DNA from: Bradyrhizobium cenepequi
GTDB lineage: Bacteria > Pseudomonadota > Alphaproteobacteria > Rhizobiales > Xanthobacteraceae
NCBI RefSeq assembly: GCF_020329485.1
Contig: NZ_JAGKJI010000007.1
Location: forward strand, 1-64,000
Reading direction: 5' to 3'
DNA length: 64,000 bases
The notes below the pieces were generated by a model that was given only the letters and a program-made list of their open reading frames with translations, was not told the origin of the DNA and made no database searches. Shown piece after piece: positions 7,214-20,987 of this stretch. Within the stretch, counting starts at the first letter, position 1, and the number at the start of each line of letters is the position of its first letter. The position numbers and the translations under genes were made by a program.

Positions 7214-8722
7214 TCAGTTGTGCCCGGTCAGCTTGGATAGCTCACGGCTGAGCTCGTGAAGCTGGTAGGGTTTGCGAAGGACGGGAAAATCCGCCCTGGC
7301 GTGCTTGGCGGTATCGGAATATCCGGTCGTGAGCAGGACCGGCAGTCTCGGGTTTCGTTCCCTGATCGCGCGGGCCAGCTTCAGTCCGTCCATCTTGCCG
7401 GGCATGATGATGTCGCTGAACACGAGGTCGACATCATCAGCCTCAATCTCTTGCAGCGCCGTTTCCGCGTTCGGCACCCAGCGAACCGTGTAGCCGAGTT
7501 GCTCGAGCAGTCCGGCACTCGCGTCGGCCACGGCGGGATTGTCCTCGACCAGCAGGATGGTTGCGAAGGCTTGCTTGTTCAAGCTCTCCTGTTCCTGATG
7601 TTCGATCGCGCCGCTCCGCGGCAGGTGGAGGCAGACCGCCGTGCCCTTGCCAAGCTCGCTGTCGATCTCAATCGTCCCGCCGGCCTGATGGACGAAGCCA
7701 TGCACTTGGGAGAGGCCGAGGCCGGTTCCCTTGCCGATGGGTTTGGTGGTGAAGAAGGGATCGAACACCCTGCTGAGCACATCTTGTGGAATGCCCGTGC
7801 CGGTGTCCTCGACTGAAATCAGAACCTGGCCCTTGTCCGGATCATTGCGTGCCGCGACGGTTATGGTGCCGCCGTCCGGCATCGCGTCCCGGGCGTTAAT
7901 GACAAGGTTGAGGAGGGCGGTTTCAAACTCGGTTGGATCGATGAAGACCGGCCAAACGTTGGGCTGAACGTCGATCTGCAACGCCATCATGCTGCCAAGC
8001 GCGCTAGCCAACACCTCCCGCACCGACGTGATCTGGCGATCGACGTCGATGGTTCGCGGATTGACGCTCTGTCGTCGGGCGAAGCTGAGGAGCTGGCTGG
8101 TCAGCGACGCCGCGCGCTGAGTAGCGGTCTCGATCGCGTTCAGCGCGCGCAGCGCCCGCGGGCTTGTCAGCTCCTTCTCGATCTTGTGCAAATTGCCCGA
8201 GACGATCATCAAGAGATTGTTGAAGTCGTGCGCGACACCGCCGGTCAGTTGCCCCAGCGCATCCATCTTCTGGGATTCGGCAAGCTGCCGCTGCACCTGC
8301 TCCAGCTTAAGCTGCGCTTCGCGTCGCTCCGTGATGTCGCGGGTGATCTTGGCAAAGCCGATCAGGCGGCCGGAGAGGTCGCGAATCGGGTCGATCACAA
8401 CGCTCGCCCAGAACAACGAGCCATCCTTGCGGACGCGCCAGCCTTCTTCCTCGTAGTGGCCGGTCTCCTCGGCGATCTTCAACGCCCGCGCCGGCTTGCC
8501 CGCCGCCTGATCCGCCGGAGTGTAAAAGCGCGAGAAGTGTTGGCCGATGATCTCTTCGGACGCGTAGCCCTTGATTCGCTCGCCGCCGGCATTCCAGTTC
8601 GCGACGATGCCCTGTGGGCTCATCATGTAGAGCGCGTAGTCCGTGACAGCCTTGACCAGAAGGCGGAAATTTCGCTCACTCTCGAAGTAGTCCCCTTCGA
8701 GCTGTTTGGTCTTCTTGGTCAT
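7214..8722 (-). CDS. PAS hybrid sensor histidine kinase with receiver
   Basis: A 502-residue soluble hybrid kinase. Order: PAS domain (about 15-135, with YALYMMSPQGIVANWN), dimerisation/phosphoacceptor domain with His165 in GGVAHDFNNLL, ATPase domain (N box NLVINARDAM, G boxes DTGTGIP and GKGTGLGLSQVHGF), and a C-terminal receiver with Asp437 (FSDIIMPG). There is no membrane segment, so it senses a cytosolic cue. It is divergent from the poly-HAMP kinase and has an EcfG-like site (8747-8771) upstream. Confidence 0.93.
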   Translation of the reverse strand: MTKKTKQLEGDYFESERNFRLLVKAVTDYALYMMSPQGIVANWNAGGERIKGYASEEIIGQHFSRFYTPADQAAGKPARALKIAEETGHYEEEGWRVRKDGSLFWASVVIDPIRDLSGRLIGFAKITRDITERREAQLKLEQVQRQLAESQKMDALGQLTGGVAHDFNNLLMIVSGNLHKIEKELTSPRALRALNAIETATQRAASLTSQLLSFARRQSVNPRTIDVDRQITSVREVLASALGSMMALQIDVQPNVWPVFIDPTEFETALLNLVINARDAMPDGGTITVAARNDPDKGQVLISVEDTGTGIPQDVLSRVFDPFFTTKPIGKGTGLGLSQVHGFVHQAGGTIEIDSELGKGTAVCLHLPRSGAIEHQEQESLNKQAFATILLVEDNPAVADASAGLLEQLGYTVRWVPNAETALQEIEADDVDLVFSDIIMPGKMDGLKLARAIRERNPRLPVLLTTGYSDTAKHARADFPVLRKPYQLHELSRELSKLTGHN

Positions 8723-8746
8723 CTGAGATCCTGCCCGGCAAACGGC

Positions 8747-8771
8747 AACACCAAGGCGAGACTTTCGTTCC
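8747..8771 (-). promoter_or_regulatory. EcfG-like promoter, one mismatch
   Basis: On the minus strand GGAAC (8771-8767), 16 bases, then TGTT (8750-8747), one mismatch from CGTT. It lies 25 bases upstream of the PAS hybrid kinase start. Confidence 0.4.
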
Positions 8772-8989
8772 CATTACGCTTGAGCGTACCAAGTCGCTGA
8801 TCGGTCGCAAAAAAAGTTCCGGATGGGTCGGGAACCTTTCGTCAGATCTCTCATTGATACCGTTCGGCCTTTCCCCAAGAGTACCCGTTCATTTTTCTGG
8901 CTTGATTAGATCGCGAGCTACCCTTCTTATGCGTCCGATGGTTCGGAACTTCGAAAATCGAAAACCGGCCAGCGTGCAGGGGGAATTTT

Positions 8990-15271
<6,282 letters not shown>

Positions 15272-15277
15272 AGCGGC

Positions 15278-16777
15278 ATGAAGATGATAGACCACGAAAA
15301 GGTAAACATCCTTCTGGTCGACGATCAGCCGGCGAAGCTGCTGGCCTATGAAGTGATCCTGAAGGAGCTCGGCGAGAACTTGGTGGTGGCTGCCTCGGGG
15401 CGGGAAGCGCTAGAGTTTCTGCTCAAGAACGAGGTCGCGATCATCCTGGTCGACGTCTGTATGCCCGAGCTCGATGGTTTCGAGCTCGCGGCCATGATCC
15501 GCGAACATCCACGTTTCCAGAAGACCGCGATGATCTTCATCTCGGCGATCCAGGTCAGCGATATCGACCGGCTGCGTGGCTATGAGATGGGCGCGGTCGA
15601 CTACGTTCCGGTGCCGGTGGTGCCGGAGGTGCTGCGCGCCAAGATCCGCGTGTTCGCCGAGCTCTACCGCAAGACCCGGCAGTTGGAACGACTCAATGCC
15701 GAGCTTGAGGACCGCGTCCGCGCGCGCACCGCGGAGCTCGAGCAATCAACGGCACAGCTGGTCGAAAGCGAACAGCGCCGCAGCATGGCGATTGCCGCCG
15801 GCAAGATGGGTTCCTGGGACTGGGATTGGGTCAACGGCGATTGGATGTGGGACGAGGGCCAGTACAAGATCTTCGGCGTCGATTCCAAGACCTTCGAGCT
15901 GACGTCCGCGAACATTCAAGCGCTGTTTCATCCCGAGGATTTCGATGGCTTGCGCGAGGCCTGGACCGAATTCGCGAAGGGCGTGAAATCATACGAGGCT
16001 GAATTCCGCATCATCCGCCCTGATGGGGAAGTGCGCTGGTGCGTCGGCACGGCGGCAGCAACCACCGACAAGAACGGCCGCGTGGTTCGGGTCAGCGGCG
16101 TTACCGTCGATATTACGGACCGCAAGCGCGCCGAAGAACGACAGAGTCTGCTTACGCGGGAAGTCGATCATCGTGCCAAGAATGCTCTCGCGCTGGCGCA
16201 ATCGATCGTGCGGTTGACGCGCGCGCAGAATGTCAACGCCTATGTGCAGGCGGTCGAGGGGCGCATCACCGCGCTGGCGCGGGTTCACACCGTGCTGTCG
16301 CTGTCGAGCTGGCAGGGCGCCGAAATCCGCCGACTCGTCGCCGAGGAGGTTGCGCCCTATTCAGAGGCCGGACAGATCCAGTACGAGGGCGCGGAAGTCC
16401 AACTCGAGCCAGCTACGGCGCAAACACTGGCGCTGGCGCTGCATGAGCTCGTCACCAACTCCGCGAAATATGGCAGCCTCTCCTCGTTGTCGGGACGGCT
16501 CGCCATTACCTGGGAGGTGCAGAGCGACAAGCTGATCCTGGCGTGGGTCGAAACTGGCGGCCCGCGGGTGACGAAGCCGACCTCCAAGGGATTCGGTACG
16601 AGAAGCGTGATCGCCAGCATCGAGACCCAGCTCGGCGGCAAGGCCGATTTCGACTGGCGTCCCGAAGGCTTGTTATGCCTGCTCACAGTGCCGCTGCAGG
16701 GAAAGCTGCGCACGGAGGCGACTCTCTATCGGGATATAAATGCGCCGGAGCCGGCGCTCAGCTCACGCACCGCATAG
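15278..16777 (+). CDS. Receiver-PAS-HWE histidine kinase
   Basis: A 499-residue soluble protein. Order: receiver domain (1-125; Asp59 in IILVDVCMPELDG), a coiled linker, a PAS domain of the PAS_3 type (about 165-285), then an HWE-family kinase with His298 in EVDHRAKNALAL, N box HELVTNSAKYG, the WVETGG motif and GFGTRSVIAS. HWE kinases are typical of alphaproteobacterial stress and light signalling. The receiver-first order suggests it is phosphorylated by another kinase, most likely the poly-HAMP kinase 6 bases upstream (inference from operon). Confidence 0.93.
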   Translation: MKMIDHEKVNILLVDDQPAKLLAYEVILKELGENLVVAASGREALEFLLKNEVAIILVDVCMPELDGFELAAMIREHPRFQKTAMIFISAIQVSDIDRLRGYEMGAVDYVPVPVVPEVLRAKIRVFAELYRKTRQLERLNAELEDRVRARTAELEQSTAQLVESEQRRSMAIAAGKMGSWDWDWVNGDWMWDEGQYKIFGVDSKTFELTSANIQALFHPEDFDGLREAWTEFAKGVKSYEAEFRIIRPDGEVRWCVGTAAATTDKNGRVVRVSGVTVDITDRKRAEERQSLLTREVDHRAKNALALAQSIVRLTRAQNVNAYVQAVEGRITALARVHTVLSLSSWQGAEIRRLVAEEVAPYSEAGQIQYEGAEVQLEPATAQTLALALHELVTNSAKYGSLSSLSGRLAITWEVQSDKLILAWVETGGPRVTKPTSKGFGTRSVIASIETQLGGKADFDWRPEGLLCLLTVPLQGKLRTEATLYRDINAPEPALSSRTA

Positions 16778-16797
16778 CCGCGACAGACCAGGAATCG

Positions 16798-16822
16798 GGA
16801 ACCGGGTAGGAACGTTCTCGTC
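16798..16822 (+). promoter_or_regulatory. EcfG-like promoter, one mismatch
   Basis: GGAAC (16798-16802), 16 bases, CGTC (16819-16822), 42 bases before the start at 16864. Confidence 0.5.
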
Positions 16823-16863
16823 CCTGCCTGATTGGTTTCGTGTACGTCCTAGGGATGATTGCG

Positions 16864-17151
16864 ATGAAACTGACACGAACTGCATTGGTTTTCGGATTCA
16901 CGCTGTGCTCCGCGCTTGCACTGGCGCAAACCGGTGGCGGCCCGAGCGGACGCGGATCGACTACGGGAGACCCGGCCGCGAGCTCAGCCACGCCTGGCTC
17001 TGCGCCGACAACAGGCAGCGCAACGAGACCGAGCCGGAGCGGTAGCGGAACATCGACTTCGGGTGGGCGGGACTACAATGACGACCAGGGCAGGGACAAG
17101 ATGCCCCAGAACAACATGATCGTTCGCCCGAACAATCCCGACAAGAAGTGA
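16864..17151 (+). CDS. Small secreted Gly/Ser/Thr-rich protein
   Basis: A 95-residue protein from the ATG at 16864, with a signal peptide (MKLTRTALVFGFTLCSALALAQ) and a low-complexity mature part rich in Gly, Ser, Thr and Pro (GGGPSGRGSTTGDP...). Upstream in-frame starts at 16840 lack the signal peptide shape. It resembles in style the protein at 19324. Probably periplasmic or exported; function unknown. Confidence 0.78.
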   Translation: MKLTRTALVFGFTLCSALALAQTGGGPSGRGSTTGDPAASSATPGSAPTTGSATRPSRSGSGTSTSGGRDYNDDQGRDKMPQNNMIVRPNNPDKK

Positions 17152-17178
17152 TCGAGTACGTTTGCAACGGAGAGGAAG

Positions 17179-17388
17179 ATGGGACTTGCGCAATACGCCA
17201 TCGTTCCAATTCGCGATCAATGGGGAGTGCTGCACGACGGCGTTGTGAACGGTGAATATGCGACGAAGGAGTCAGCATTCGAGTCGGCCGTTGCTGCCGC
17301 ATCGCTGGCAATCCGGCAGGGCCATGAGGTGCATGTAAGCGTGCCGGCGCGAGAGCAGGGTGAGGCCGCCATGCAGGCCAAACCTTAG
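17179..17388 (+). CDS. Small conserved hypothetical protein
   Basis: A 69-residue protein (MGLAQYAIVPIRDQWGVLHDG...) with alternating beta-strand character and a helix (AFESAVAAASLAIRQG), reminiscent of DUF2188-type small proteins. The ATG follows 'acggagaggaag'. It lies 27 bases after the secreted protein gene and is probably co-transcribed with it. Function unknown. Confidence 0.72.
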   Translation: MGLAQYAIVPIRDQWGVLHDGVVNGEYATKESAFESAVAAASLAIRQGHEVHVSVPAREQGEAAMQAKP

Positions 17389-17556
17389 TCAGGGGAGGAA
17401 ATCACGGTGGTCAGCGTAGGCATGTTGCGGTGTTTTTGGAGATGGTTCGTTCCTGCACGGCCATTTTATTTTGTTCGCGCGAAGTAACCTGAGTTAGCGA
17501 CGATAGGTTGTTGGAAGCGCGATTCTGTATCTGTACTTGCGAAGCAGGAGACTTCC

Positions 17557-17760
17557 ATGACGGCAAAACGCAATCGAACAAGGAACAGCGTGCCGTTCGA
17601 CGAGCGGCTCCAGAGGGCGGCAGATGAAGCGCGCGCGGCAGCCGAGCAGTTGCCGCAAGGTGAAGCGCGCGACGCATTGCTGAAGAAGGCAAGACAAGCG
17701 GAGACCGCCGCTCATCTGAACGAGTGGTTGACGTCACCCGGCCTGCAATCGCCGCGCTGA
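17557..17760 (+). CDS. Small helical protein, paralogue of 36284-36487
   Basis: A 67-residue helical protein. The ATG follows 'gcaggagacttcc'. The middle (LPQGEARDALLKKARQAE) and end (NEWLTSPGLQSP) closely match the 67-residue protein at 36284-36487 (NKWLTSPGMRAP). No domain name is known to me. The next gene begins two bases after its stop. Confidence 0.8.
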   Translation: MTAKRNRTRNSVPFDERLQRAADEARAAAEQLPQGEARDALLKKARQAETAAHLNEWLTSPGLQSPR

Positions 17761-17761
17761 G

Positions 17762-17986
17762 ATGACGATGGATCGCAAGACTGCCTGCCTGGTGCAGGCC
17801 GATGCCTGCCGGGCGAGGGCGCAAGCCGATCCCGCGAATAGCGGTTACTGGATCGAAGAATCAATCAAATGGCTTGAGCGCGCCATCGATCCAACCGGCG
17901 GCCTATCGGTGACTTTCGAGACGAAGGACGAGCAGCAGCTCGCGGCAGACGGTGCTATCCCCCCGACCGTGTCTTCGGGGCCGTGA
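17762..17986 (+). CDS. Small hypothetical protein
   Basis: A 74-residue protein (MTMDRKTACLVQADACRARA...), with a helical N-terminal half including YWIEESIKWLERAID, followed by a loose C-terminus. Its start is one base after the stop of 17557-17760, so translation is likely coupled. A family of such proteins with paired Cys near the N-terminus is common in Bradyrhizobium. Function unknown. Confidence 0.72.
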   Translation: MTMDRKTACLVQADACRARAQADPANSGYWIEESIKWLERAIDPTGGLSVTFETKDEQQLAADGAIPPTVSSGP

Positions 17987-18135
17987 AGTCTGGCGTTCCA
18001 GAGCATGATCCGAAACCGACGCGACCTCGTCGGAGTCCACGCAAGCCACCGCGAACAGGCGAAGGCTCCCAGGAAGCCGGCATTTAGGGGGACGTCGGCA
18101 GCGGGCCAGCGGTCCGCCGCGCACCATTCGGCGGT

Positions 18136-18249
18136 TCATCCCAACATATATCTCAGCATCCCCGTGAGCAGCGCTGCGCTGACAATTGCCAATGTCGCGC
18201 AAAGCAGATCAAGGTTCAGGCCGACCTTGTGATGTTGGTGCTCGCGCAT
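18136..18249 (-). CDS. Tiny single-pass membrane protein (37 aa)
   Basis: ATG at 18249, TGA at 18138-18136. The product (MREHQHHKVGLNLDLLC...) has a His-rich tail then one transmembrane helix (ATLAIVSAALLTGMLRYML). It begins two bases after the CBS gene's stop on the same strand, so it is likely translated from the same message. Function unknown. Confidence 0.65.
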   Translation of the reverse strand: MREHQHHKVGLNLDLLCATLAIVSAALLTGMLRYMLG

Positions 18250-18251
18250 CG

Positions 18252-18683
18252 CTATAGCTGCGCATGCTGGGCGCTGGGACGAGAAATCTCGCTTAGCGCC
18301 ACGCCCGCACCGTCACCGCTCTTGGCCTGCGCAATATCGCCGAGCGCAATGATGCCGACTAGCCGCTTTTCGCGACTGAGCACGGGCAGGCGGCGGACCT
18401 GGATCTCGCCCATATTTGCCGTGACCTCGTCGAGATCCTGGTCTTCGAAACAGTACTTCACCTCGGCGGTCATGACGTCCCTGATCCGCGCTTCCGGTCC
18501 GCGGCCCATACCGATGCCGCGAATTGCAATATCGCGATCGGATACCATGCCGACCAGGCGGTCATTCTCGGCGACCGGCAGCAGTCCGACGCCAAGCGCG
18601 CCCATGGCCTCTGCCGCATCCTTCAAGCTGTCTTCGGGGGTACAGAGCTGAACGTCGGGGGTCATCGCATCGCAAACTCTCAT
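18252..18683 (-). CDS. CBS-pair domain protein
   Basis: A 143-residue protein made of two CBS motifs: the first from MRVCDAMTPDVQLC to LVGMVSDRDIAIRGI, the second from IRDVMTAEVKYC to LVGIIALGDIAQA. CBS pairs bind adenosine nucleotides and act as energy sensors. The ATG at 18683 follows GAGGT at 7-base spacing; the GTG at 18695 is less likely. Stand-alone CBS proteins in this group are often stress genes, and an EcfG-like site lies upstream. Confidence 0.88.
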   Translation of the reverse strand: MRVCDAMTPDVQLCTPEDSLKDAAEAMGALGVGLLPVAENDRLVGMVSDRDIAIRGIGMGRGPEARIRDVMTAEVKYCFEDQDLDEVTANMGEIQVRRLPVLSREKRLVGIIALGDIAQAKSGDGAGVALSEISRPSAQHAQL

Positions 18684-18713
18684 GGCAGACCTCACTGTCG
18701 TTGTTTAGCGCCT

Positions 18714-18738
18714 AACCGACGTTGCGGACCGGCGTTCC
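18714..18738 (-). promoter_or_regulatory. EcfG-like promoter, one mismatch
   Basis: On the minus strand GGAAC (18738-18734), 16 bases, GGTT (18717-18714), 31 bases upstream of the CBS gene start. Confidence 0.45.
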
Positions 18739-18786
18739 TTCGGGCCACAGGGTTTTTTGAGCGGACGGGACAGAGGGCGGCGAGCT

Positions 18787-18812
18787 GGAACCAAATCGGG
18801 CTGTCGTGCGTA
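18787..18812 (+). promoter_or_regulatory. EcfG-like promoter, one mismatch
   Basis: GGAAC (18787-18791), 17 bases, CGTA (18809-18812), 38 bases before the DUF6894-like gene at 18850. Confidence 0.5.
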
Positions 18813-18849
18813 TTCTGGGAGCAGACGATGCAGGCCGGAGCGAAGAAAA

Positions 18850-19068
18850 ATGCCGCTCTACCATTTCGATCTCGTTAATACCAAAACGGTCGCCGATCAG
18901 GGCGGTGCAGAGCTCGCTGATGACATCGCCGCCATGGATTCAGCCGACGACATTGCACGGCGGCTGCTCGGCGAGCACCCGGACCTGAAGAATCGACACT
19001 ACTCGATTCTCGTTACCAACGAAGACGGCGACGAGATCTGCAGATTGCCGCTCGACATCGTTCACTAG
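18850..19068 (+). CDS. DUF6894-like small protein
   Basis: A 72-residue protein (MPLYHFDLVNTKTVADQGG...) with the DUF6894 layout: YHFDLV strand, ELADDIAAMDSADDIARRLL helix region, YSILVTNEDGDEICRLPL strands. The ATG at 18850 follows 'gagcgaagaaaa'. Paralogous to 4815-5048. A GTCCTAAA/TTTAGGAaC hairpin follows the stop. Stress regulation is suggested by the upstream EcfG-like site. Function unknown. Confidence 0.78.
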   Translation: MPLYHFDLVNTKTVADQGGAELADDIAAMDSADDIARRLLGEHPDLKNRHYSILVTNEDGDEICRLPLDIVH

Positions 19069-19076
19069 ACGAACGG

Positions 19077-19098
19077 TCCTAAAAGAAATTTAGGAACG
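19077..19098 (+). terminator. Hairpin after DUF6894-like gene
   Basis: 'gtcctaaa' pairs with 'tttaggaac' around an AGAA loop, 8 bases after the stop at 19068. It has no T-run, and its 3' arm overlaps the -35 of the promoter at 19093, so reading through this hairpin and initiating from that promoter may affect each other. Confidence 0.4.
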
Positions 19099-19117
19099 AC
19101 CGCAGCACACGCACGTT
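19093..19117 (+). promoter_or_regulatory. EcfG-type general-stress promoter, perfect match
   Basis: GGAAC (19093-19097), 16 bases, CGTT (19114-19117). Its only downstream content before a strong terminator is a 17-codon ORF at 19124, so it defines a transcription unit of roughly 95 bases. Confidence 0.75.
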
Positions 19118-19123
19118 GGTGGG

Positions 19124-19174
19124 ATGGAGCAAGTCACTTCGGAAAGAGAGATCTGGAAGAAGGGAAAGCTCTGA
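19124..19174 (+). CDS. Possible leaderless 16-residue peptide or small RNA
   Basis: ATG at 19124, seven bases after the promoter -10, encodes MEQVTSEREIWKKGKL and stops at 19172-19174, where the terminator stem begins. With transcription starting about 6-8 bases after the -10, the message would be leaderless. Alternatively the unit is a small regulatory RNA whose purine-rich stretch (GGAAGAAGGGAAAG) is the active part. Coding status is uncertain. Confidence 0.4.
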   Translation: MEQVTSEREIWKKGKL

Positions 19175-19217
19175 AAAGTACCCCGTCAGTTATGAAAATA
19201 ACTGGCGGGGTACTTTT
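19174..19217 (+). terminator. Very strong rho-independent terminator, GAAA tetraloop
   Basis: AAAAGTACCCCGTCAGTTAT pairs over 20 positions (one T-G pair) with its complement across a GAAA loop and ends in TTTT. Stem with A-run on one side and T-run on the other suits termination in both directions. Confidence 0.9.
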
Positions 19218-19267
19218 ATTTATTGAGCATGGATGCTGAAGCGCGCGAACTTGCCTTCGTCGCGATA

Positions 19268-19293
19268 GGAACCGGTTCGGGCGGCGCTGGGTT
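19268..19293 (+). promoter_or_regulatory. EcfG-like promoter, one mismatch
   Basis: GGAAC (19268-19272), 17 bases, GGTT (19290-19293), 31 bases before the start at 19324. Confidence 0.4.
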
Positions 19294-19323
19294 GAGACGT
19301 TACCTCAACCCAAGGAGATACCG

Positions 19324-19590
19324 ATGAAGAAGATCATTCTGGCCTCGGCATGCGTTCTGGCATTGTCGGCCGGCGGCGCGCTTGCTCAGCAGGCGCAGCC
19401 CGCGCCGGGTGCGTCGAGTCAGGGCAATGTCGGGCCTGGCGCGACGCCGCATACGAATACGCACCCGAGCAAGAAGGGCATGACGACCGGCGCTGGCAGC
19501 GGCTCGGGCCGCGCGGCAAATCCTTCCAGCGAAGGCAATGTCGGCCCCGGCACCAATAACAACATGGGCAAGCAGCCCGGCGGCCGATAA
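19324..19590 (+). CDS. Small secreted protein with internal repeat
   Basis: An 88-residue protein with a clear signal peptide (MKKIILASACVLALSAGGALAQ) and a mature part containing a duplicated motif, SSQGNVGPGA and SSEGNVGPGT, in a Gly/Pro/Asn-rich context. The ATG follows 'cccaaggagatacc'. Likely periplasmic. It resembles 16864-17151 in composition. The terminator at 19612 separates it from the convergent DUF892 gene. Confidence 0.82.
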   Translation: MKKIILASACVLALSAGGALAQQAQPAPGASSQGNVGPGATPHTNTHPSKKGMTTGAGSGSGRAANPSSEGNVGPGTNNNMGKQPGGR

Positions 19591-19611
19591 CCGACCGATG
19601 CGATCAAGAAA

Positions 19612-19638
19612 AATGCCGGCCATGAGCCGGCATTTTTT
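19612..19638. terminator. Rho-independent terminator between convergent genes
   Basis: AATGCCGGC pairs with GCCGGCATT across 'catga', with A-rich and T-rich flanks. It serves the secreted protein gene and possibly the DUF892 gene from the other side. Confidence 0.85.
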
Positions 19639-19656
19639 GGCTTAGCCTTCAGACGA

Positions 19657-20166
19657 TCAGCTGGCCGCTTTTCGATTGACGCCCTTGCGTAGAGCAATCG
19701 TGTTGAGCTTGGTGTTGGCCGCCTTTTCCTCATTCAGGTTGGTGGTGAGGAAGCGAACGATGTCGTCGTGGCCAAGCTCTTCCGCCCAGGCAATCAGCGT
19801 GCCGTAGCGGGAAATCTCGTAGTGCTCGACCGCCTGCGCGCTCGCCACGATCGCGGCGTCGAGCACGGACTTGTCCTCGATCTCACCGGCAATCTCATTG
19901 GCTTCCTTGATCAGCCCGTCGATCGCCGGACAGTCGGTGCCGGACGGCTGTTTGCCGAGCTTCTTGAATACCTGATCAAGGCGCTCGATCTGCTTGTTGG
20001 TCTCTTCAAGATGATTCTTGAGGCCCTGCGTCAGATCCCGGTTGGTAGCGAGCTCGATCATCTTCGGCAGCGCCTTGGTGATTTGTTGTTCGGCATAATA
20101 GATATCCTGCAAGCCATGCAGGAGCAGGTCGTCCATCGTCTTGATGTCTTTCGAAAGCAATCCCAC
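19657..20166 (-). CDS. Ferritin-like DUF892 (YciE/YciF) protein
   Basis: A 169-residue all-helical protein of the DUF892 family, starting MGLLSKDIKTMDDLLLHGL with the family's DIYYAEQQITKALPKM and AQAVEHYEISRYGTLIAWA helices that carry Glu/His ligands of a ferritin-like four-helix bundle. YciE/YciF relatives are stress-induced. An EcfG-like site lies at 20216-20240 upstream. Confidence 0.92.
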   Translation of the reverse strand: MGLLSKDIKTMDDLLLHGLQDIYYAEQQITKALPKMIELATNRDLTQGLKNHLEETNKQIERLDQVFKKLGKQPSGTDCPAIDGLIKEANEIAGEIEDKSVLDAAIVASAQAVEHYEISRYGTLIAWAEELGHDDIVRFLTTNLNEEKAANTKLNTIALRKGVNRKAAS

Positions 20167-20215
20167 TTTAGCCTCCTCAAATTATCCGAAGCCGCACACG
20201 CGTCTCCCGGCAATC

Positions 20216-20240
20216 AACATCACGCGGTTCGCGTGGTTCC
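20216..20240 (-). promoter_or_regulatory. EcfG-like promoter, one mismatch
   Basis: On the minus strand GGAAC (20240-20236), 16 bases, TGTT (20219-20216), about 50 bases upstream of the DUF892 start. The -35 overlaps the 3' end of the DUF72 gene. Confidence 0.45.
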
Positions 20241-20974
20241 TACTTTCTCCGTTCGATCAATTGTCGCAGCTTTGCCGCATCGGCAGGCGCGGCGCTCTTC
20301 TGGTCGTTGTCGAAATAGACGTAGACATCGCAGCCTTGCTTCTTCCAGGAGCGGATGCGCTTGGCCCACTCGGTCAGTGTCGCGCTACGATAATGACCTT
20401 TGTAGCGGCCGCCAGGACCGTGGCCCCTGACATAGACGAAATCGGCGGTGCGCCTCCACGGTGCTGGCGCGTCGTGATGATCCGAAATGCACAGCGAAAT
20501 GTTCGCATCCGACAGCAGCCGCGTAATCTTTGGGGCATACCAGCTCGGGTGCCGGAATTCGAAACAGTAACGGCGCTTCCTCGACAGCAGCTTGAGGAAG
20601 GAGGCGAGGCGATCCGGGTTGACCTCGAACTGCGGCGGCAGCTGAAACAGGATGGGGCCGGCCTTGTTGCCCAGCAGCGACAGGCGGTTCTCGAGCAGCT
20701 CGAGGCTGTTCACCGAGTTCTCCGACAGGCGTTTCCAATGCGTGATGAACTTGGATGCCTTCCAGGCAAAGATAAAATCGTTGTCCGTCTGCTCGCGCCA
20801 GCCTTTCACCGCTTCCGGTGTCGGCGTGCGATAGAACACGCCATTCAATTCCGTGGTCGGAAACCGGCCGGCGTAGTAGCGGAGCTGATTCTTGAGGGGC
20901 AGGCCCTTCGGGAAGAAAGGCCCGCGCCAGGAATCATAGTGCCAACCTGATGTCCCAATCAGAATACGCGCCAT
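20240..20974 (-). CDS. DUF72 family protein
   Basis: A 244-residue protein of the DUF72 (YecE-like) family, with a TIM-barrel-type fold. It starts MARILIGTSGWHYDSWRGPF and carries the family blocks FPTTELNGVFYRTPT, FAWKASKFITHWKRL, GPILFQLPPQF, YCFEFRHPSWY and VYVYFDNDQK. The biochemical role is unknown. It is the gene immediately downstream of the TPP enzyme on the same strand (13-base gap), so the two are probably co-transcribed. Confidence 0.92.
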   Translation of the reverse strand: MARILIGTSGWHYDSWRGPFFPKGLPLKNQLRYYAGRFPTTELNGVFYRTPTPEAVKGWREQTDNDFIFAWKASKFITHWKRLSENSVNSLELLENRLSLLGNKAGPILFQLPPQFEVNPDRLASFLKLLSRKRRYCFEFRHPSWYAPKITRLLSDANISLCISDHHDAPAPWRRTADFVYVRGHGPGGRYKGHYRSATLTEWAKRIRSWKKQGCDVYVYFDNDQKSAAPADAAKLRQLIERRK

Positions 20975-20987
20975 TGTCTCCCGGACG

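Noticed and set aside
8831..8855. GGAAC-N16-CATT upstream of the poly-HAMP gene
   Set aside because: One mismatch, but it lies about 135 bases from the start codon; too weak to annotate without a mapped start.
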